DNA of 64,000 bases. Origin: Pomphorhynchus laevis. Taxonomy: Eukaryota > Acanthocephala > Palaeacanthocephala > Echinorhynchida > Pomphorhynchidae. Shown piece by piece: positions 48,201 to 56,220 of the stretch (position 1 is its first letter; each line of letters opens with the position of its first letter). Where the stretch lies: positions 85,139-149,138 of the forward strand of contig WNNJ02001418.1 in NCBI GenBank assembly GCA_012934845.2, in the 5' to 3' direction. The position numbers and the translations under genes were made by a program. Under the pieces are notes generated by a model, which had not been told where the DNA came from, searched no databases, and saw only the letters and a program-made list of their open reading frames with translations.

Positions 48201-51200
48201 TTTTGAAGTTTATCTCGCGTTAATGAAATTAACTTGATAACCAAATCATATTCAATGCTAAATGCCAATATATGCTAAATCGAATTTATTTTAAGATTAA
48301 ACTACTTGAAAACTCGAGTAACTTTAAAAGCAATTTGAAAGTTGTATCTATTAGGTGTAGTTTTCATTTCCAATTTACGATAAGGGAATTACAGTACCAT
48401 TACTGTTAGATAGAGTTCGTTCTCTTATATGAATTGCATCCTTGAGTGTTGTTAGAAATGCGAAATATACCGCCATAATTTAATTTACTATAGCACATCA
48501 CAAATATTATCTTTAGTATAATTAAGGAATTAAACGTTTCCTTTATATAACCAGCTATCTTGTCCTATGAGCTTCATGTTTCGTGGACACAATTTTACAC
48601 ATCGTAAAATAAGGGATTAACCAATAACTGATATAAACGGCCTATTTTAGATACATTGGTTTTATAGAGGGCAAATCATCAGTGCGAATGAGCAATCCCT
48701 TATTTAAGGCGAAACATGAAATAGTCAAAAAGGTATATGTTTTAAATATTTCAAAACGATTTTATTCATATTTGAATAAATTTATATATATATATATATA
48801 TATTGATAGTGCGAAAAATCGCTTGTAACTGTGGTCAACTATATATAAACATATAACTATATATATTGATAAATATAAATATTTATATTTTAATAAATAT
48901 ATATTAATATATAATTCATAACGGTTGTATTCAAAAAATCATAATACCTAAAACATTAAAACGCATTACAAATTTCAATAATTCAGAAAAAGTTATTGAT
49001 TATTTTTCATCCGTTAATTGAAGGCAATTATTGCATAAAATTAAAAATATTTAATGATATGATTTAAAATATTTTATGATATATCTATATATAATTAATA
49101 TGGATATAATTTATATATGATTAATATTATAATTTATAATTAATATATCTAGATATAATATAGATATAAAATTTATACAACAGCTTTATCAGCAATATTA
49201 TTTATGATAGCTTAGCTCGTTTGAAAAATAATTTCGGAACTTTTGGTTAAATTAAGAAACATTATAAATGCTTCTTTAGACACATTTTGTATATTATTGT
49301 AAAAACAAATCTATTTATAAAGTTAAAATTTGTGAAGCTATTTGATTTTTAAGTAAATGAAATAGAATATATACTGTTTAGTTTAAATGAGAATTTTAAA
49401 ATGATTTGATACGGTTTAAATCGTATATGCAAAGTTTATATATTAATATCAGCTCAGATTAGCATATATTTTACTTTAACACAAATAATCGGTTCTCTTT
49501 AATAAAATGATAAACGCAATCGACAGTACATGCCATGATGCCCATGCCAAGACGCTGTTTTAACAAAATTACGTTTCTAGTTGCAAGAATTTTGCCAGCT
49601 ATTTTATGTAAAAGCTGGACTTAAGTACGATTTCAAGTTTGGTTTAGCAATGTTGATTGTATATTTAAGATGTGTTCTTCTAACTCCTTAGTTAATGGCA
49701 TATCTGATTTGATTCTTAAGGGCACATAATATCTTTTAAGTTTCGTAAATGCGTAGACTGCCGTTATAAAAATAAACTGATAATAATTACTGATAGTTTT
49801 ATATTATATTTGTTTAAAACTTCACATAATTTTTACAACCAAAAAAATTACTTAATAAAATAAAATTAATTAATTAATTTATGTTGTTACAATTATAACA
49901 TAATTTTAAATAAATAATTTATAATTATTAATTAAAAGTATTAAATTTATTAATAATAAAATTTTTGTTAATATCTAAAATCTAATGATGAAACATAGTA
50001 TCAGTTTTTATTTTAAGGACTTATAGATGTTTGACTAGAACGTTAATAGATTTTTATTATTAGTTTTTATTAGCACCTGCTTTTAAAGCTTGAAGAATTC
50101 TGTTTGTAGGTAGACGATAAAAATAAAACGGATACTGAAATCCAAGGTAGATGTTTAGCTAAAATTGAAATTCTGCATTCACATTTTAAAATAGACAAAG
50201 GGTTTGGTTCGTCAACCACAAAACGACAAAGACGAAAATCGATTCCTTCTAAACCCGACTATAGCCTTAATCTATGGTCGATTATCAAAAACTCTATAGG
50301 AAAAGACTTAACAAAAATCCCTGTGCCGGTATTGCTTTTTGGGATGTTTTTATTTTATTCATTTGATTTTCGAATATTTGTGAAGGTTAACTTTTCTGAG
50401 CCATTATCAATGTTACAGCGACTTACAGAAGAATTGGAGTATAGTGAGATTCTAGATCAAGCAGCACAGTGTGAGGACAGTTGCAAACAAATGGCATATG
50501 TTGCGGCATTTACAATAAGTGTATACAGCACTACTGCTGATAGAGCCGCAAAGCCTTTTAATCCATTACTCGGCGAAACATTCGAATGTGATCGCACTGA
50601 AGATCTTGGATGGAGATCTATTTCAGAACAGGTTATATAGCAATATGCGTTTATTATCGTTTTTATATCGATTTAATTAATAGTAATATATTATAATTCT
50701 AAATATTACTGTAATTTAAATAATACGAGATACATACATATCCTATGCTTAGGCATAGGATAAATTGTTCACACGATAAAACTTGTCTCGTGTGGATAAT
50801 TGTGCTCAAGTACAGGATTAGATGGCACATGAATGTAATTTTAACAGAATTTATAAATTATAAAATTATAAAATATCATAAGATATATTGTCTTAAAAAT
50901 TATTTAATTAATAATAACATACTAATTTTAAAATAATTTTTCTTAAATTAAAGGTATCCGCAAATTCAAACATGTCAAAGCTTGTAAAGCAGTCATTTGC
51001 GGACATCCGCAAATACTTTCTTGTATGCTTGAGTTTTGTCTTAAGCACATGATTCTCACAACTTACAATAAACTCCAATTTGGGAAGATTTATTAATACT
51101 CACTGCAACCTTTAGATATAAGGTTGAAAACAGTAATTTACAATAACTTGATGGTTTTTCGTTCGGGTGTCGATCGGATATCGTTCGGGGATGTCGTTTG

Positions 51201-54200
51201 ATTGTTCGAACTTTCACCTGTGGTTCATGACAGGCTTCATACTTGACAATTAATAAGTTATGATTTAAAAATGAACAGTGATGTTAGTATCTGAAGATAA
51301 TGAATCTATTTCAATGAATCTATGGGATTGTGGAAAGTACGGAGCAAGTAAAAATTTTAAGGGGACGGTGTGTTAAAAAATTTCATAGGCATATTCTCGA
51401 ACATTCATGATACGGAATACGAATAGTGCAAATTTTATCTTGGTAGCCATGGATGCGAGCTCAAACTATCATAGTTCTCTTCGGGGTAGTGTGGTTTTAG
51501 CCAAATAGGTTAAAGAGTTTTCGGAGCTGCGATAATATTTGGTTCGATGAGAGTAAGTTTGTTGGTGTACCGGAAAACGTGCTTTGGAATTGTAATATTT
51601 CTCTTAGACTAAGTTGCCGTCGATAATCAATCAAGAGATCAAGGTTGCTACATGAGTTAAATGCATTTTTGGTGAATGGCCTATTTTATATTTTATAAAG
51701 CATTATTTGTACCATATGACTTGAAGGGTGTAAGTTATGATTTGCTTTAATATTATTTTTAAGAAATAAGAGCTCCGTAAACAAATTGCAAGATTTTGTA
51801 AGCAAATGTGCTGGTGAGAAAATTTGTCGTTTGATGTTAGTTTGTTATAATGGGTTCGATGACCACCGAGACGAAACTTGATTGTTTTGGTTTTAAAGCC
51901 GTTAACTGTCAAATCGTTATTGGAGTAGTATGAATGGATTTTATTAAGTAAGGACTGTGATATGTTTGCTGTATCGGAGAGTATTATAGGAGTATTTTTG
52001 ATTGAGAACATGTTGATTATAAAAAATGACGATAGGTCACAAAGAAACAGATAGAAGAGGATAGGGGTTAAAGGATCACCTTGCAGCATCATCTTGTATT
52101 TTGTGATTGTAGAGGAAATTAATACGCTCACTTTAATTGGTAAATAAACATATGAAAAGTGTCAGGATTGGTCAAATCAGAAAACTGAGTCTACGTATTT
52201 TATACGATATTTATATAATATTTTATACAATTAATATATTAATTGTATAATATATATTTTATATATTAACTTATATAAAGTTAAAATTTAAATGTGAAAT
52301 TTAAAATAAACGTCATTATTATGAATTGACTAATAAATAACAGACGTTGTATCAGAATAAGAATTAGAGGTCATCAGGAGGAACTGCTATGCTATCAGGT
52401 TTCGGCCCCTAACTCCTCTACCCAACATAGCAGCGGGGCCAAATACATGCTAATGATGTATTTCCTCTGAAATAACTATCTAGTATCTTATTCTAATACA
52501 AAGTATTTTATTTATTATCCATCCATAAAAATTTGCCACTTAAGAGTTTAAATTTATTCTTTATATTATTGTGTTGATTTGTATATTTTACTATTTTCTG
52601 CTTGATGTTATTTTTATAGTAACCTCGTTTAAAATATGTATCTATTAAATTATTTAAATGATTTTGAAGAAAGCCAATATCATTACATATTATAATATTT
52701 TAAATAATATTTTATGATTTATAATTCTCCGTTACAAGAAAAAGAAAAAAAGTATCAAACTTGCTTGAAAATTAGCAGAAAATTAGTATAAAATGTTATA
52801 AAGAGTGTGGAGTTTTTGAAAAAGTAGATGGCGGTTAACATTATCAAAAGCCTTCAGAAATCGACAAAGACGGCATGGGTTCGGCAATGGGATGAAATCA
52901 TCGTTAAGATTGTTTCTCGGGCTTCTTTTAATGCGATTATGGTGGATCTAGCTTGATGGAATTCACAATGGGCCTTGGGGAGTAGAGTTTCAGAGTAAAA
53001 AGGTGGTGACTGAGTAGTGTAGAGAAAAATTTATGAGGTAAGGATTGCAATAATGCTGAATGATCGATCGGATGATCACTAATTCCGCAGTGGCTCATAT
53101 AATCAGATGATCGGATGACCTACCAAATCCTTTACACAAAACTACCAAAATTGATTGTTTCGATGATCTTGGATACTGACACACAAAGAATATTCTGTTA
53201 AATAATTCATTAGTACGGGCCTAATGTTCCGAATGTATCCTTAATGTGATCGTTAGCAACACCATCTGTACCGGTGCTTTTTGATTATGGAGATGGGATA
53301 AGACAAAATAAATGCGTTAATAAGAATATGATTAGCAGAAATGCGAAGGAGACTTGATACTCATCCTCATCTCGAGATGAGTGCTATTTCCACGGAAATG
53401 TTTCAGCCTCATTTAACTGTTGGAGCTCAGTCTGTTGTTGAATTGAGGTTTTGATTTCTTATAAAAGCTGGACAAACTTGATTTCAGCAAAATTATAACT
53501 AGTGCGCGATGGGATTATTTAGGGCCTAAGATTGAAGTAAGCGTAGAATAAATCGTAGTTTGGAAGCGGATGGATTTGGAATTGCTGATGATGATTTTGA
53601 GGAACGGTCGTCACGATTGTGCACGCTGTTGATAATGTGTTGCACAGTGTTGAATAGTTATATAAATGTTGATTTGTAATAAGAGATAAAATGCAAATCT
53701 ATTTTAGTGTTATTCAACTCGGATTGCATAACTCGACGACTGAGTTTGGGAAGGTTTTGATTTGCTTGTCGTGTGTGGGAGGCGACAAGGAAAATTTCCA
53801 CGGTGACTGGTTTGTGCTTGCGAATAAATGATCATGTGGCTATGACCGTCTACTGTTACTTGATCATGGATAGAAACAAATACAAAATATATGTTGCTGA
53901 ATCCGTTATGATTGTAGTAGTATCAACCAGTGAATTTGATTGAATAGAAATTCGGTTAAAAAACGAGGATATAAGTTTAAACTTTCGGGTATTAGTGTAG
54001 GAATAATGAGTGTTGAAGTCACATTTGTTTTTAATTATCTGTGATATACAGATAACATTCGTCAGTGAAAAAATGTGTGAGATTGTGAAAAAATGTACTA
54101 CGCGTCTTTTTGTTTTATAACGTAGTGCTTTGTGGGATTGTTTGTTTGAGTGATGTGTTAGAGTCGCTTGAATTAAAGTCCCTTTCGCTGTCTTCTTTAG

Positions 54201-56169
54201 AACAGTCATGGTTGACATACACATAAGTATGGCAGGGGTTTGATCTTAGCTTTAGGGCAGCTTGAATAACTCTTTGAGCTATATATGTGGTCATAGTGAT
54301 ACGTAAATAAGGAGGGGTGTTTACGTTTTTGGTTGGTAGTTGCTTGGAGTTGCAAGCTTCCTCATGGAAAAGACCTAGTTCGAGAAGTAAAGTAGGGATC
54401 TCTGTTTTATCATTTCCTGATGATAAGCCGCTCAAAATTATATTGAACGTCAATAATATTGTTTTATGAATTTTAGAAGATCTGAAGTGACTCTATCAGA
54501 CATTGAGATAATAGATGGTAGATTGCAAAGATCTGATTAGTTATTGGCGTACTATCAAGGGAACATCGGATTTTGCGATTTGAGAGATTTTCAGGTGACA
54601 TTATTTATGTTGGAGATTGTTAGAAATGATGAGGATCACTTATTTTGAATTCTAGTGTGGAGTGCTTAAATTTCGTCTTTTTAGAAATGTCTGGAGCAAG
54701 TGGTTGACTGTGAATGCTGACATTTATTTGGGCAATCATTAAGTTGATGTAAATTCATGTTCAAAGACTGAGTCAGTTATTAAAGCTTTCGCCGCGTTAC
54801 GGCTTCATCAGTGACTCATTGTATGTTATATTATTTCACAAACGTTTTGTTAAGTTTATGTTGTAACAAGGAAAGTTTGTTGGAATTTTAGTCGACGATG
54901 CGCATGGCACAAAATCAGCAGTACGGTTTTTGTTCAAGAATTCCTGTACGGATTTGTCTTGATAACCAAATCGGAACGTAGGCAAGATATTTGAGAGTGA
55001 CACATTGTATCTCGTGGGCTGCACCATTTTCACAGTTAAAGTCTTGATTGGATATTAAAATATCATGTGATGATGCGATTACCGTGTTGTTCGAAGTTTG
55101 AGAAATAGAAAAAGTGACTAATAGTATTCATGCATTGTTAAGCAATGCAGTTTGAGATCACATTTATAAATCACATTTGATAATTATTACATTAATAATT
55201 AATGATTATTTAATTATTAATTTATAATTTATTTAATTTATTATTGATTTATTAATTTGATTATTTATTTAATAATTATTAATTTATCACATTTAAAACT
55301 TTCCTATGTACAACTAATAATTTAATAATAAATCGAAATCAAGTAATAAATGTATAAATTACATATTACATTTTGAAGGTATCACATCATCCCCCTTCAT
55401 TAGCAAATTACGCTAAAGGCAAGACATGGAATTTATGGCAGGAATTCACAATGACTAGTAAATTTCGTGGCCAGTATCTTAGCATTACACCACTCGGTAA
55501 ATAATTTTTTATTTTAATTTATTATCATATTTGTGAAAGTTTTTATTAAACTTATTAATAACTATTTCACTTTCAAGTCTTTCGTTTAATCCGTCTCTTT
55601 TTAAAATTCTGTCACAAGATACCTTTTTTCGTAAAACATTTAATTTTAATATATAAATATTTTATATTATAATATATTATTATTTTTACAAAAAAGCTTC
55701 TAAAAGTTAGTTTTAGCTTTTATCAGCTAATGTTGTATGTTTAGGATATTCTCATTTGATATTCCCAAAAACTGGTCACCATTACACATGGAAAAAAGTT
55801 ACTACCTGCGTTCAAAACATTATCCTAGGTAAATTATGGATTGACAATGTTGGAGAAATGGATATTGTGAATCACGTAACTAAGGATAGATGTCACATTA
55901 AATTCTATGAATACAGTATGTTTTCTAAAGACGACCCGAGAAAGGTAACTCGCTAAAATGTTATTGTTCGTATGAAAAGTTATCATTTTAATCATTAAAA
56001 AGGTAGCTGGTATAATAACCGATGGAGTGAAAGTGGCTCGTTGGATTATCAATGGTAAATGGAATGATTTTATTGAAGCAGCCGAAGTAAAAAATCCTGG
56101 ATTTATAACATCTAAGTCTCGATTTGAGACTCATAATCCGATATTGCTCTGGAGAAGAAGATATCCGCC
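24093..56169 (+). CDS. OSBP: Oxysterol-binding protein gene (multi-exon; span)
   Basis: Coding exons in phase: 24093-24212 (candidate first), 31017-31177, 31224-31423, 33842-34178, 36993-37066, 44659-44934, 50114-50146, 50195-50328, 50386-50631, 55379-55496, 55745-55944 and 56003-56169. All the introns I defined have GT...AG ends and every junction keeps the frame. The product has an N-terminal PH domain, a coiled-coil middle and the sterol/PI4P-binding ORD with the [12 protein letters not shown] and SHHPP signatures. Family role: sterol-PI4P exchange at ER-Golgi contacts, as in animal OSBP1/2. The last part of the ORD is missing on the + strand; a matching exon is on the minus strand at 63744-63964. 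The visible coding total is about 680 codons on the + strand, against about 800 for animal OSBP. Confidence 0.85.
25213..25642 (-). repeat. Hammerhead-like repeat, about 1.1 monomers
   Basis: The minus strand carries the unit seen at 17653-18032, including GGCAACCGAAACCACGAG and CTGATGAGTGTTTCC. The end segment (the CATGTCA(C/A)TTCTAGAC region) is present at both edges (about 25222-25262 and 25592-25639), so the copy is slightly longer than one unit, as expected from a tandem or circular template. Arm pairing is weakened here (GGCAAC/GTTTCC). Confidence 0.75.
25645..25800 (+). repeat. Hammerhead-like repeat, partial, opposite strand
   Basis: From TTATACATGCCGT the + strand follows the second half of the monomer (AGTGACAATTCAGCAACAAC ... 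AAGTGTCGGAAACAC). It lies head to head with the minus-strand copy that ends at 25642, forming an inverted pair. Confidence 0.7.
27117..27160 (+). ncRNA. Degenerate Penelope-type tail
   Basis: CCTGAAGAAGACC, a spacer and AGCTTGAAAAAC follow the layout of a CTGA(T)GA box, a hairpin and a GAAA box seen at Penelope element ends. The hairpin is poor, so only a resemblance is claimed. A palindromic TA-rich tract follows (27185-27260). Confidence 0.25.
27316..27412 (+). repeat. Hammerhead-like repeat, diverged fragment
   Basis: AGCAGCCGAGACGACTGGTG, then CCACTGATAAGTGCTTTCGG and TTACCATCAG align with the 35.5-kb subfamily. Both boxes carry a substitution (CGAGAC, CTGATAAG). Confidence 0.65.
28150..28220 (-). 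ncRNA. Degenerate Penelope-type tail
   Basis: The minus strand has CTTGATAACGGTCACAGGGT then TTGACCAAAACAATAAATA. GGTCA and TGACC form a hairpin between a CTTGATAA box and an AAAAC box, similar in layout to the other tails here. The boxes do not match the hammerhead consensus. Confidence 0.25.
30040..30150. repeat. Short degenerate minisatellite
   Basis: A 16-20 bp phrase (TGTGTAGCCTT / TCTAAGAAGCCTT / TCTAAGAACCC) recurs about six times, giving the Arg/Leu-rich minus-strand frame here. I see no gene. Confidence 0.5.
30587..30685 (+). pseudogene. Penelope-like GIY-YIG endonuclease fragment
   Basis: [19 protein letters not shown] followed by [13 protein letters not shown] and a stop. The CxxC before TYVGQT and the downstream R...H pattern are those of the GIY-YIG domain that Penelope-like elements carry after their RT. 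It is cut off after the His; no RT was found upstream. It lies just before the PH exons of OSBP. Confidence 0.75.
31017..31423 (+). CDS. OSBP: OSBP exons 2-3: PH domain
   Basis: Exon 31017-31177 ends LSYYR; a 46-bp GT...AG intron (31178-31223) follows; exon 31224-31423 continues [15 protein letters not shown]. Together they give a PH domain: [20 protein letters not shown] (strands 1-2), the body, and [15 protein letters not shown] (C-terminal helix with the conserved Trp). In OSBP this domain binds PI4P and ARF at the Golgi. The upstream acceptor is TTACAG at 31011-31016 and the donor is CAT|GTATAA. If the 24.1-kb exon is not used, translation starts at 31032. Confidence 0.9.
32270..33110 (+). 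pseudogene. 3' part of a non-LTR RT (in OSBP intron 3)
   Basis: The + strand reads [17 protein letters not shown], a decayed YADD motif C, then [14 protein letters not shown]. After frameshifts come [33 protein letters not shown] and a C-terminal [12 protein letters not shown] up to the stop near 33108. Motifs A and B are missing, so this is a 5'-truncated insertion of a Jockey/RTE-like LINE, with the same strand as the host gene. Confidence 0.7.
33325..33384. repeat. 20-bp tandem repeat, 3 copies
   Basis: GCCGCCTGAGAGCAGACGAA at 33325-33344 and 33345-33364, with a diverged third copy at 33365-33384. GC-rich in an AT-rich intron. Confidence 0.9.
33842..34178 (+). CDS. OSBP: OSBP exon 4: coiled-coil/linker
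   Basis: After the AG at 33840-33841 the frame reads [53 protein letters not shown] and [10 protein letters not shown]. The last parts match the conserved ERATLFRITSNAMIN segment of animal OSBP between PH and ORD. The region is predicted helical and mediates dimerisation in the family. It joins the previous exon in phase 1 (TAC codon across the junction) and the next in phase 2. Confidence 0.9.
34497..34872 (-). repeat. Hammerhead-like repeat, minus copy
   Basis: The minus strand contains GACAACCGAAACGACTAG, CTGATGAGTGTTGCC and the body with GGATCCAACGAGGG, matching the 380-bp unit over about 375 bp. One arm base has changed (GACAAC), breaking one pair. Confidence 0.75.
34880..35050 (+). repeat. 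Hammerhead-like repeat, plus copy
   Basis: GTGGGTACTTTATTCTACTG then ATGAGTGTTGCCGAGTAC and GTCGTCTAGAAGTGACATG follow the unit from inside the core block onward. It lies head to head with the minus copy ending at 34872. The upstream GGCAAC-CGAAAC part is absent. Confidence 0.75.
35052..35120. repeat. 19-bp minisatellite, about 3 copies
   Basis: The phrase TTCACTGCATTGCAATGAA recurs with small changes; its CATTGCAATG core is self-complementary. Confidence 0.7.
35431..36015 (+). repeat. Tandem hammerhead-like repeats, 357-bp period
   Basis: A block starting AATTAGGATGATCC at about 35432 recurs at about 35789. Each copy has GGCAGCCGAAACGACTGATG and CTACTGATGAGTGCTGCC, then GGCTACCATCAG (GGCTATCATAAG in the second). 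The arms are GGCAGC/GCTGCC, the compensated version of GGCAAC/GTTGCC elsewhere. In the first copy CTGATGGTAG and CTACCATCAG are perfectly complementary and cross the first helix. This is a distinct subfamily from the 17.6-kb units. No ORF. Confidence 0.8.
36484..36870. repeat. Direct repeat of about 90 bp
   Basis: GGGCATATATTAAGGCGAGC and the following CTTTATCAATACAATACATA are present at about 36487-36575 and 36785-36870, with TATATGAC(T/C)GAC(G/T)ATA upstream of each. The origin is unknown; the reverse-complement word CGCCTTAATATATG occurs at 36420. Confidence 0.7.
36993..37066 (+). CDS. OSBP: OSBP exon 5: end of coiled coil
   Basis: A 74-bp exon between TTTAG and AAAG|GTATAA reads [18 protein letters not shown] (the animal LEETLEQLAKQHNHLE segment) and ends SNK. 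It joins the previous exon through a split Arg codon and the next through a split Gly codon. Confidence 0.9.
37067..38650. other. Intron DNA, no recognised content
   Basis: Several 60-84 codon frames occur here (37172-38031), but they are hydrophobic, AT-driven and resemble nothing known. No repeat family of this window was found in this stretch. Confidence 0.5.
38652..38770 (+). repeat. SINE-like dispersed repeat, truncated
   Basis: ACAGCAGTTCCTTTTGATGA ... TATTCCTTATTCTTATACAT matches the first half of the repeats at 40826, 41401 and (reversed) 52175. Confidence 0.7.
39060..39930 (-). pseudogene. Related unusual RT, C-terminal module (diverged clade)
   Basis: The minus strand reads [20 protein letters not shown] with [14 protein letters not shown] near 39.5-39.65 kb. 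After stops comes [20 protein letters not shown], then [24 protein letters not shown] and WKVLGMVFY. The SRH...I and downstream spacing match the RHxxxNDII ... RPDGxTLVPW ... VWD region of a sister clade of the same RT family. Frames are badly broken and the match is weaker than for the other copies. Confidence 0.35.
40220..40735. repeat. Complex A-B-B-A-B tandem repeat
   Basis: Module A (TAGCTGACA(T/C)G(A/G)TAATATGT ... CAGTGGTTT(G/A)AACGCAGTC) lies at about 40220-40297 and 40538-40616. Module B (TGTATATTGAGA(G/T)CCAC ... AAAGCTTTTGTGACGCGT) lies at about 40298-40410, 40411-40530 and 40617-40735. The copies are about 90 percent alike by eye. The small frames over it are not conserved as protein. 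Confidence 0.8.
40826..41058 (+). repeat. SINE-like dispersed repeat, full copy
   Basis: It starts CCTGATATAATAGCAGTTCC and ends TACGTAGACTCAGTTATCTA, about 233 bp. Three other copies are in this window. It has no ORF and no obvious terminal inverted repeats. Origin (SINE, MITE or LINE tail) open. Confidence 0.7.
41401..41634 (+). repeat. SINE-like dispersed repeat, full copy
   Basis: It starts AAACCCGGTAGCATAGCAGT and ends CCATAGACTCAGATGATCTA; same layout and length as the 40826 copy, more diverged in its AT-rich middle. Confidence 0.7.
41635..43448. other. AT-rich intron DNA
   Basis: No coding sequence is recognised. 43154-43235 shares a roughly 80-bp segment (CATTCGTGTGCCATCTAA ... TTATCCACACGAGA) with the reverse complement of 50742-50850, so it is a dispersed repeat. 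Confidence 0.5.
43154..43235 (-). repeat. Dispersed repeat pair (with 50742-50850)
   Basis: TTATCCACACGAGA, ATGTTTAGGCATA and TGTGCCATCTAA recur in inverted orientation at 50742-50850. There the element also shows internal complementarity (CACACGA / TCGTGTG). It may be a small MITE-like element. Confidence 0.55.
43449..44290 (-). pseudogene. Penelope-like element: RT and GIY-YIG remnants
   Basis: Minus strand, 5' to 3': [12 protein letters not shown] and [15 protein letters not shown] (44271 frame, RT start and a damaged motif A region), then SAFIFLRNH. The RT motif [11 protein letters not shown] follows near 43960-43925. Downstream is a linker and then the GIY-YIG domain: [13 protein letters not shown], a stop, [19 protein letters not shown] and [14 protein letters not shown], ending at 43449. 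DGVAMGSPL followed by a CxxC-TYVGQT domain is diagnostic for endonuclease-bearing Penelope-like elements. Multiple stops and shifts make it dead. Confidence 0.8.
44659..44934 (+). CDS. OSBP: OSBP exon 6: acidic linker
   Basis: From TTTAG|GAGCAGG the frame reads [19 protein letters not shown], an acidic [13 protein letters not shown] stretch and SSDEDEDEF. The likely donor is TTCG|GTGAAG (44934/44935). This acidic, Ser-rich linker corresponds to the region with the FFAT-like motif (FFDA in animal OSBP; here IFHDA). In the family that motif binds VAP proteins on the ER. The frame would run on to 45008, but only the 44934 donor keeps phase with the next exon. Confidence 0.85.
45369..45480. repeat. 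41-bp tandem repeat, about 2.7 copies
   Basis: TTAATAAAAATCAATTATTT ... AACTATTATTTGG at 45369-45409 and 45410-45450, with a partial third copy to about 45480. Confidence 0.9.
46180..46260 (+). repeat. Hammerhead-like repeat, small fragment
   Basis: CATCTAGATGTGACATAGTG ACTGAAAGTCGTGAATC and CCAGTCTATCAGGCAACA match the segment downstream of the core block in the 380-bp unit. It ends in a TA-rich tract. Confidence 0.65.
47936..48050. repeat. About 39-bp tandem repeat, 3 copies
   Basis: ATTTCTGTAAGTTTATGGAA starts at 47936, 47974 and 48014. Each unit includes a small palindrome around GGAAC(AT)AAGTTCC. Confidence 0.85.
48573..48720. mobile_element. Possible MITE with imperfect terminal inverted repeats
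   Basis: TTCATGTTTCG (48573-48583) and AAATAAGGGATT (48607-48618) face AATCCCTTATTT (48694-48705) and CGAAACATGAA (48710-48720). The left arm has about 20 extra bases. No ORF lies between. A non-autonomous DNA transposon is one explanation; no second copy was seen. Confidence 0.4.
50114..50631 (+). CDS. OSBP: OSBP exons 7-9: micro-exon and first half of the ORD
   Basis: Exon 50114-50146 is only 33 bp ([11 protein letters not shown]). A 48-bp intron follows, then exon 50195-50328 ([19 protein letters not shown] ... KDLTKIPVP), a 57-bp intron (50329-50385) and exon 50386-50631. The last reads [36 protein letters not shown] and [15 protein letters not shown] and ends SEQ. These are the lid and first strands of the ORD, where sterol and PI4P bind in competition. 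All junctions keep phase. The 57-bp intron has no stop and a length divisible by 3, so retention would add 19 hydrophobic residues. Confidence 0.9.
50742..50850 (+). repeat. Dispersed repeat pair (with 43154-43235)
   Basis: CTATGCTTAGGCATAG palindrome followed by CACACGATAAAACTTGTC and TCGTGTGGATAATTG; the 3' part is an inverted copy of 43154-43235. Confidence 0.55.
50850..51690. other. Intron DNA, no gene seen
   Basis: Mixed composition; the stretch from about 51130 is probably the 3' end of the minus-strand LINE remnant that starts at 53.06 kb, but no protein motif is readable. Confidence 0.35.
51703..53060 (-). pseudogene. RT remnant of the third LINE type
   Basis: The minus strand reads a decayed [17 protein letters not shown] and AVFVDF, a stop, then [12 protein letters not shown] (RT motif A) around 52960-52820. 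After the SINE-like insertion at 52175-52410 comes [20 protein letters not shown] (motif B), then [20 protein letters not shown] (51900s). KIKFRLGG matches the LKFRLGG signature of the LINE at 20-21 kb, so both belong to one family. Motif C is damaged. It sits in the large OSBP intron on the opposite strand. Confidence 0.7.
52175..52410 (-). repeat. SINE-like dispersed repeat, reversed full copy
   Basis: The minus strand begins CCTGATAGCATAGCAGTTCC and ends TACGTAGACTCAGTTTTCTG, the same ends as the 40826 copy. It interrupts the minus-strand LINE RT between motifs A and B, so it inserted after that LINE. Confidence 0.7.
53061..54470 (-). pseudogene. Probable 5' part of the LINE remnant
   Basis: Two overlapping minus-strand frames (54453-54115 and 54224-53856) are open for 112 and 122 codons. 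The first ends with a Ser/Asp-rich stretch; the second has [17 protein letters not shown] do not recognise either confidently. Position and strand fit ORF1 or the endonuclease of the LINE whose RT lies at 51.7-53.06 kb. Confidence 0.3.
54769..54818 (-). ncRNA. Hammerhead-like fold (best example)
   Basis: The minus strand carries, in order, TGAGTCA, a CTGATGA box, a hairpin GCCG-TAACG-CGGC, GAAA, an 11-nt segment and TGACTCA. The outer arms TGAGTCA/TGACTCA are fully complementary (7 bp, helix I position), and GCCG/CGGC forms helix II. One extra A follows CTGATGA, and the segment after GAAA does not give a clear helix III with a UH cleavage site. So it may be a decayed ribozyme of a Penelope-like element. 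Confidence 0.45.
55379..55496 (+). CDS. OSBP: OSBP exon 10: SHHPP signature
   Basis: After GAAG at 55375-55378 the exon reads [19 protein letters not shown] and [17 protein letters not shown], ending CTCG|GTAAAT. It contains most of the EQVSHHPP fingerprint of the OSBP-related family (EQ is at the end of the previous exon), whose His pair contacts the PI4P head group. Phase 0 in, phase 1 out. Confidence 0.95.
55745..56169 (+). CDS. OSBP: OSBP exons 11-12: ORD continuation
   Basis: Exon 55745-55944 ([43 protein letters not shown]), a 58-bp intron, and exon 56003-56169 ([20 protein letters not shown] ... [12 protein letters not shown]). These follow animal OSBP ([25 protein letters not shown]). 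The donor CC|GTAAGT leaves phase 2. No + strand exon matching the next segment (YNF..LA..LNE) was found up to 64000; it occurs on the minus strand at 63964-63744. Confidence 0.95.
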
Positions 56170-56220
56170 GTAAGTTTTGAATTATTCAATAAATATTTTA
56201 TTTATTTCACTTTTTACTGT

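Larger units (their letters stand above)
45009..50100. other. Large OSBP intron, mostly AT-rich
   Basis: Contains a 41-bp tandem repeat (45369-45480), a fragment of the hammerhead-like repeat (46180-46260), a 38-40 bp tandem repeat (47936-48050), an inverted-repeat element (48573-48720) and short TA tracts. The frames at 46218-46630 and 47249-47572 resemble nothing known. Confidence 0.5.

Noticed and set aside
50745-50936. 63-codon frame after the OSBP ORD exon
   Set aside because: Overlaps the dispersed repeat shared with 43154-43235.
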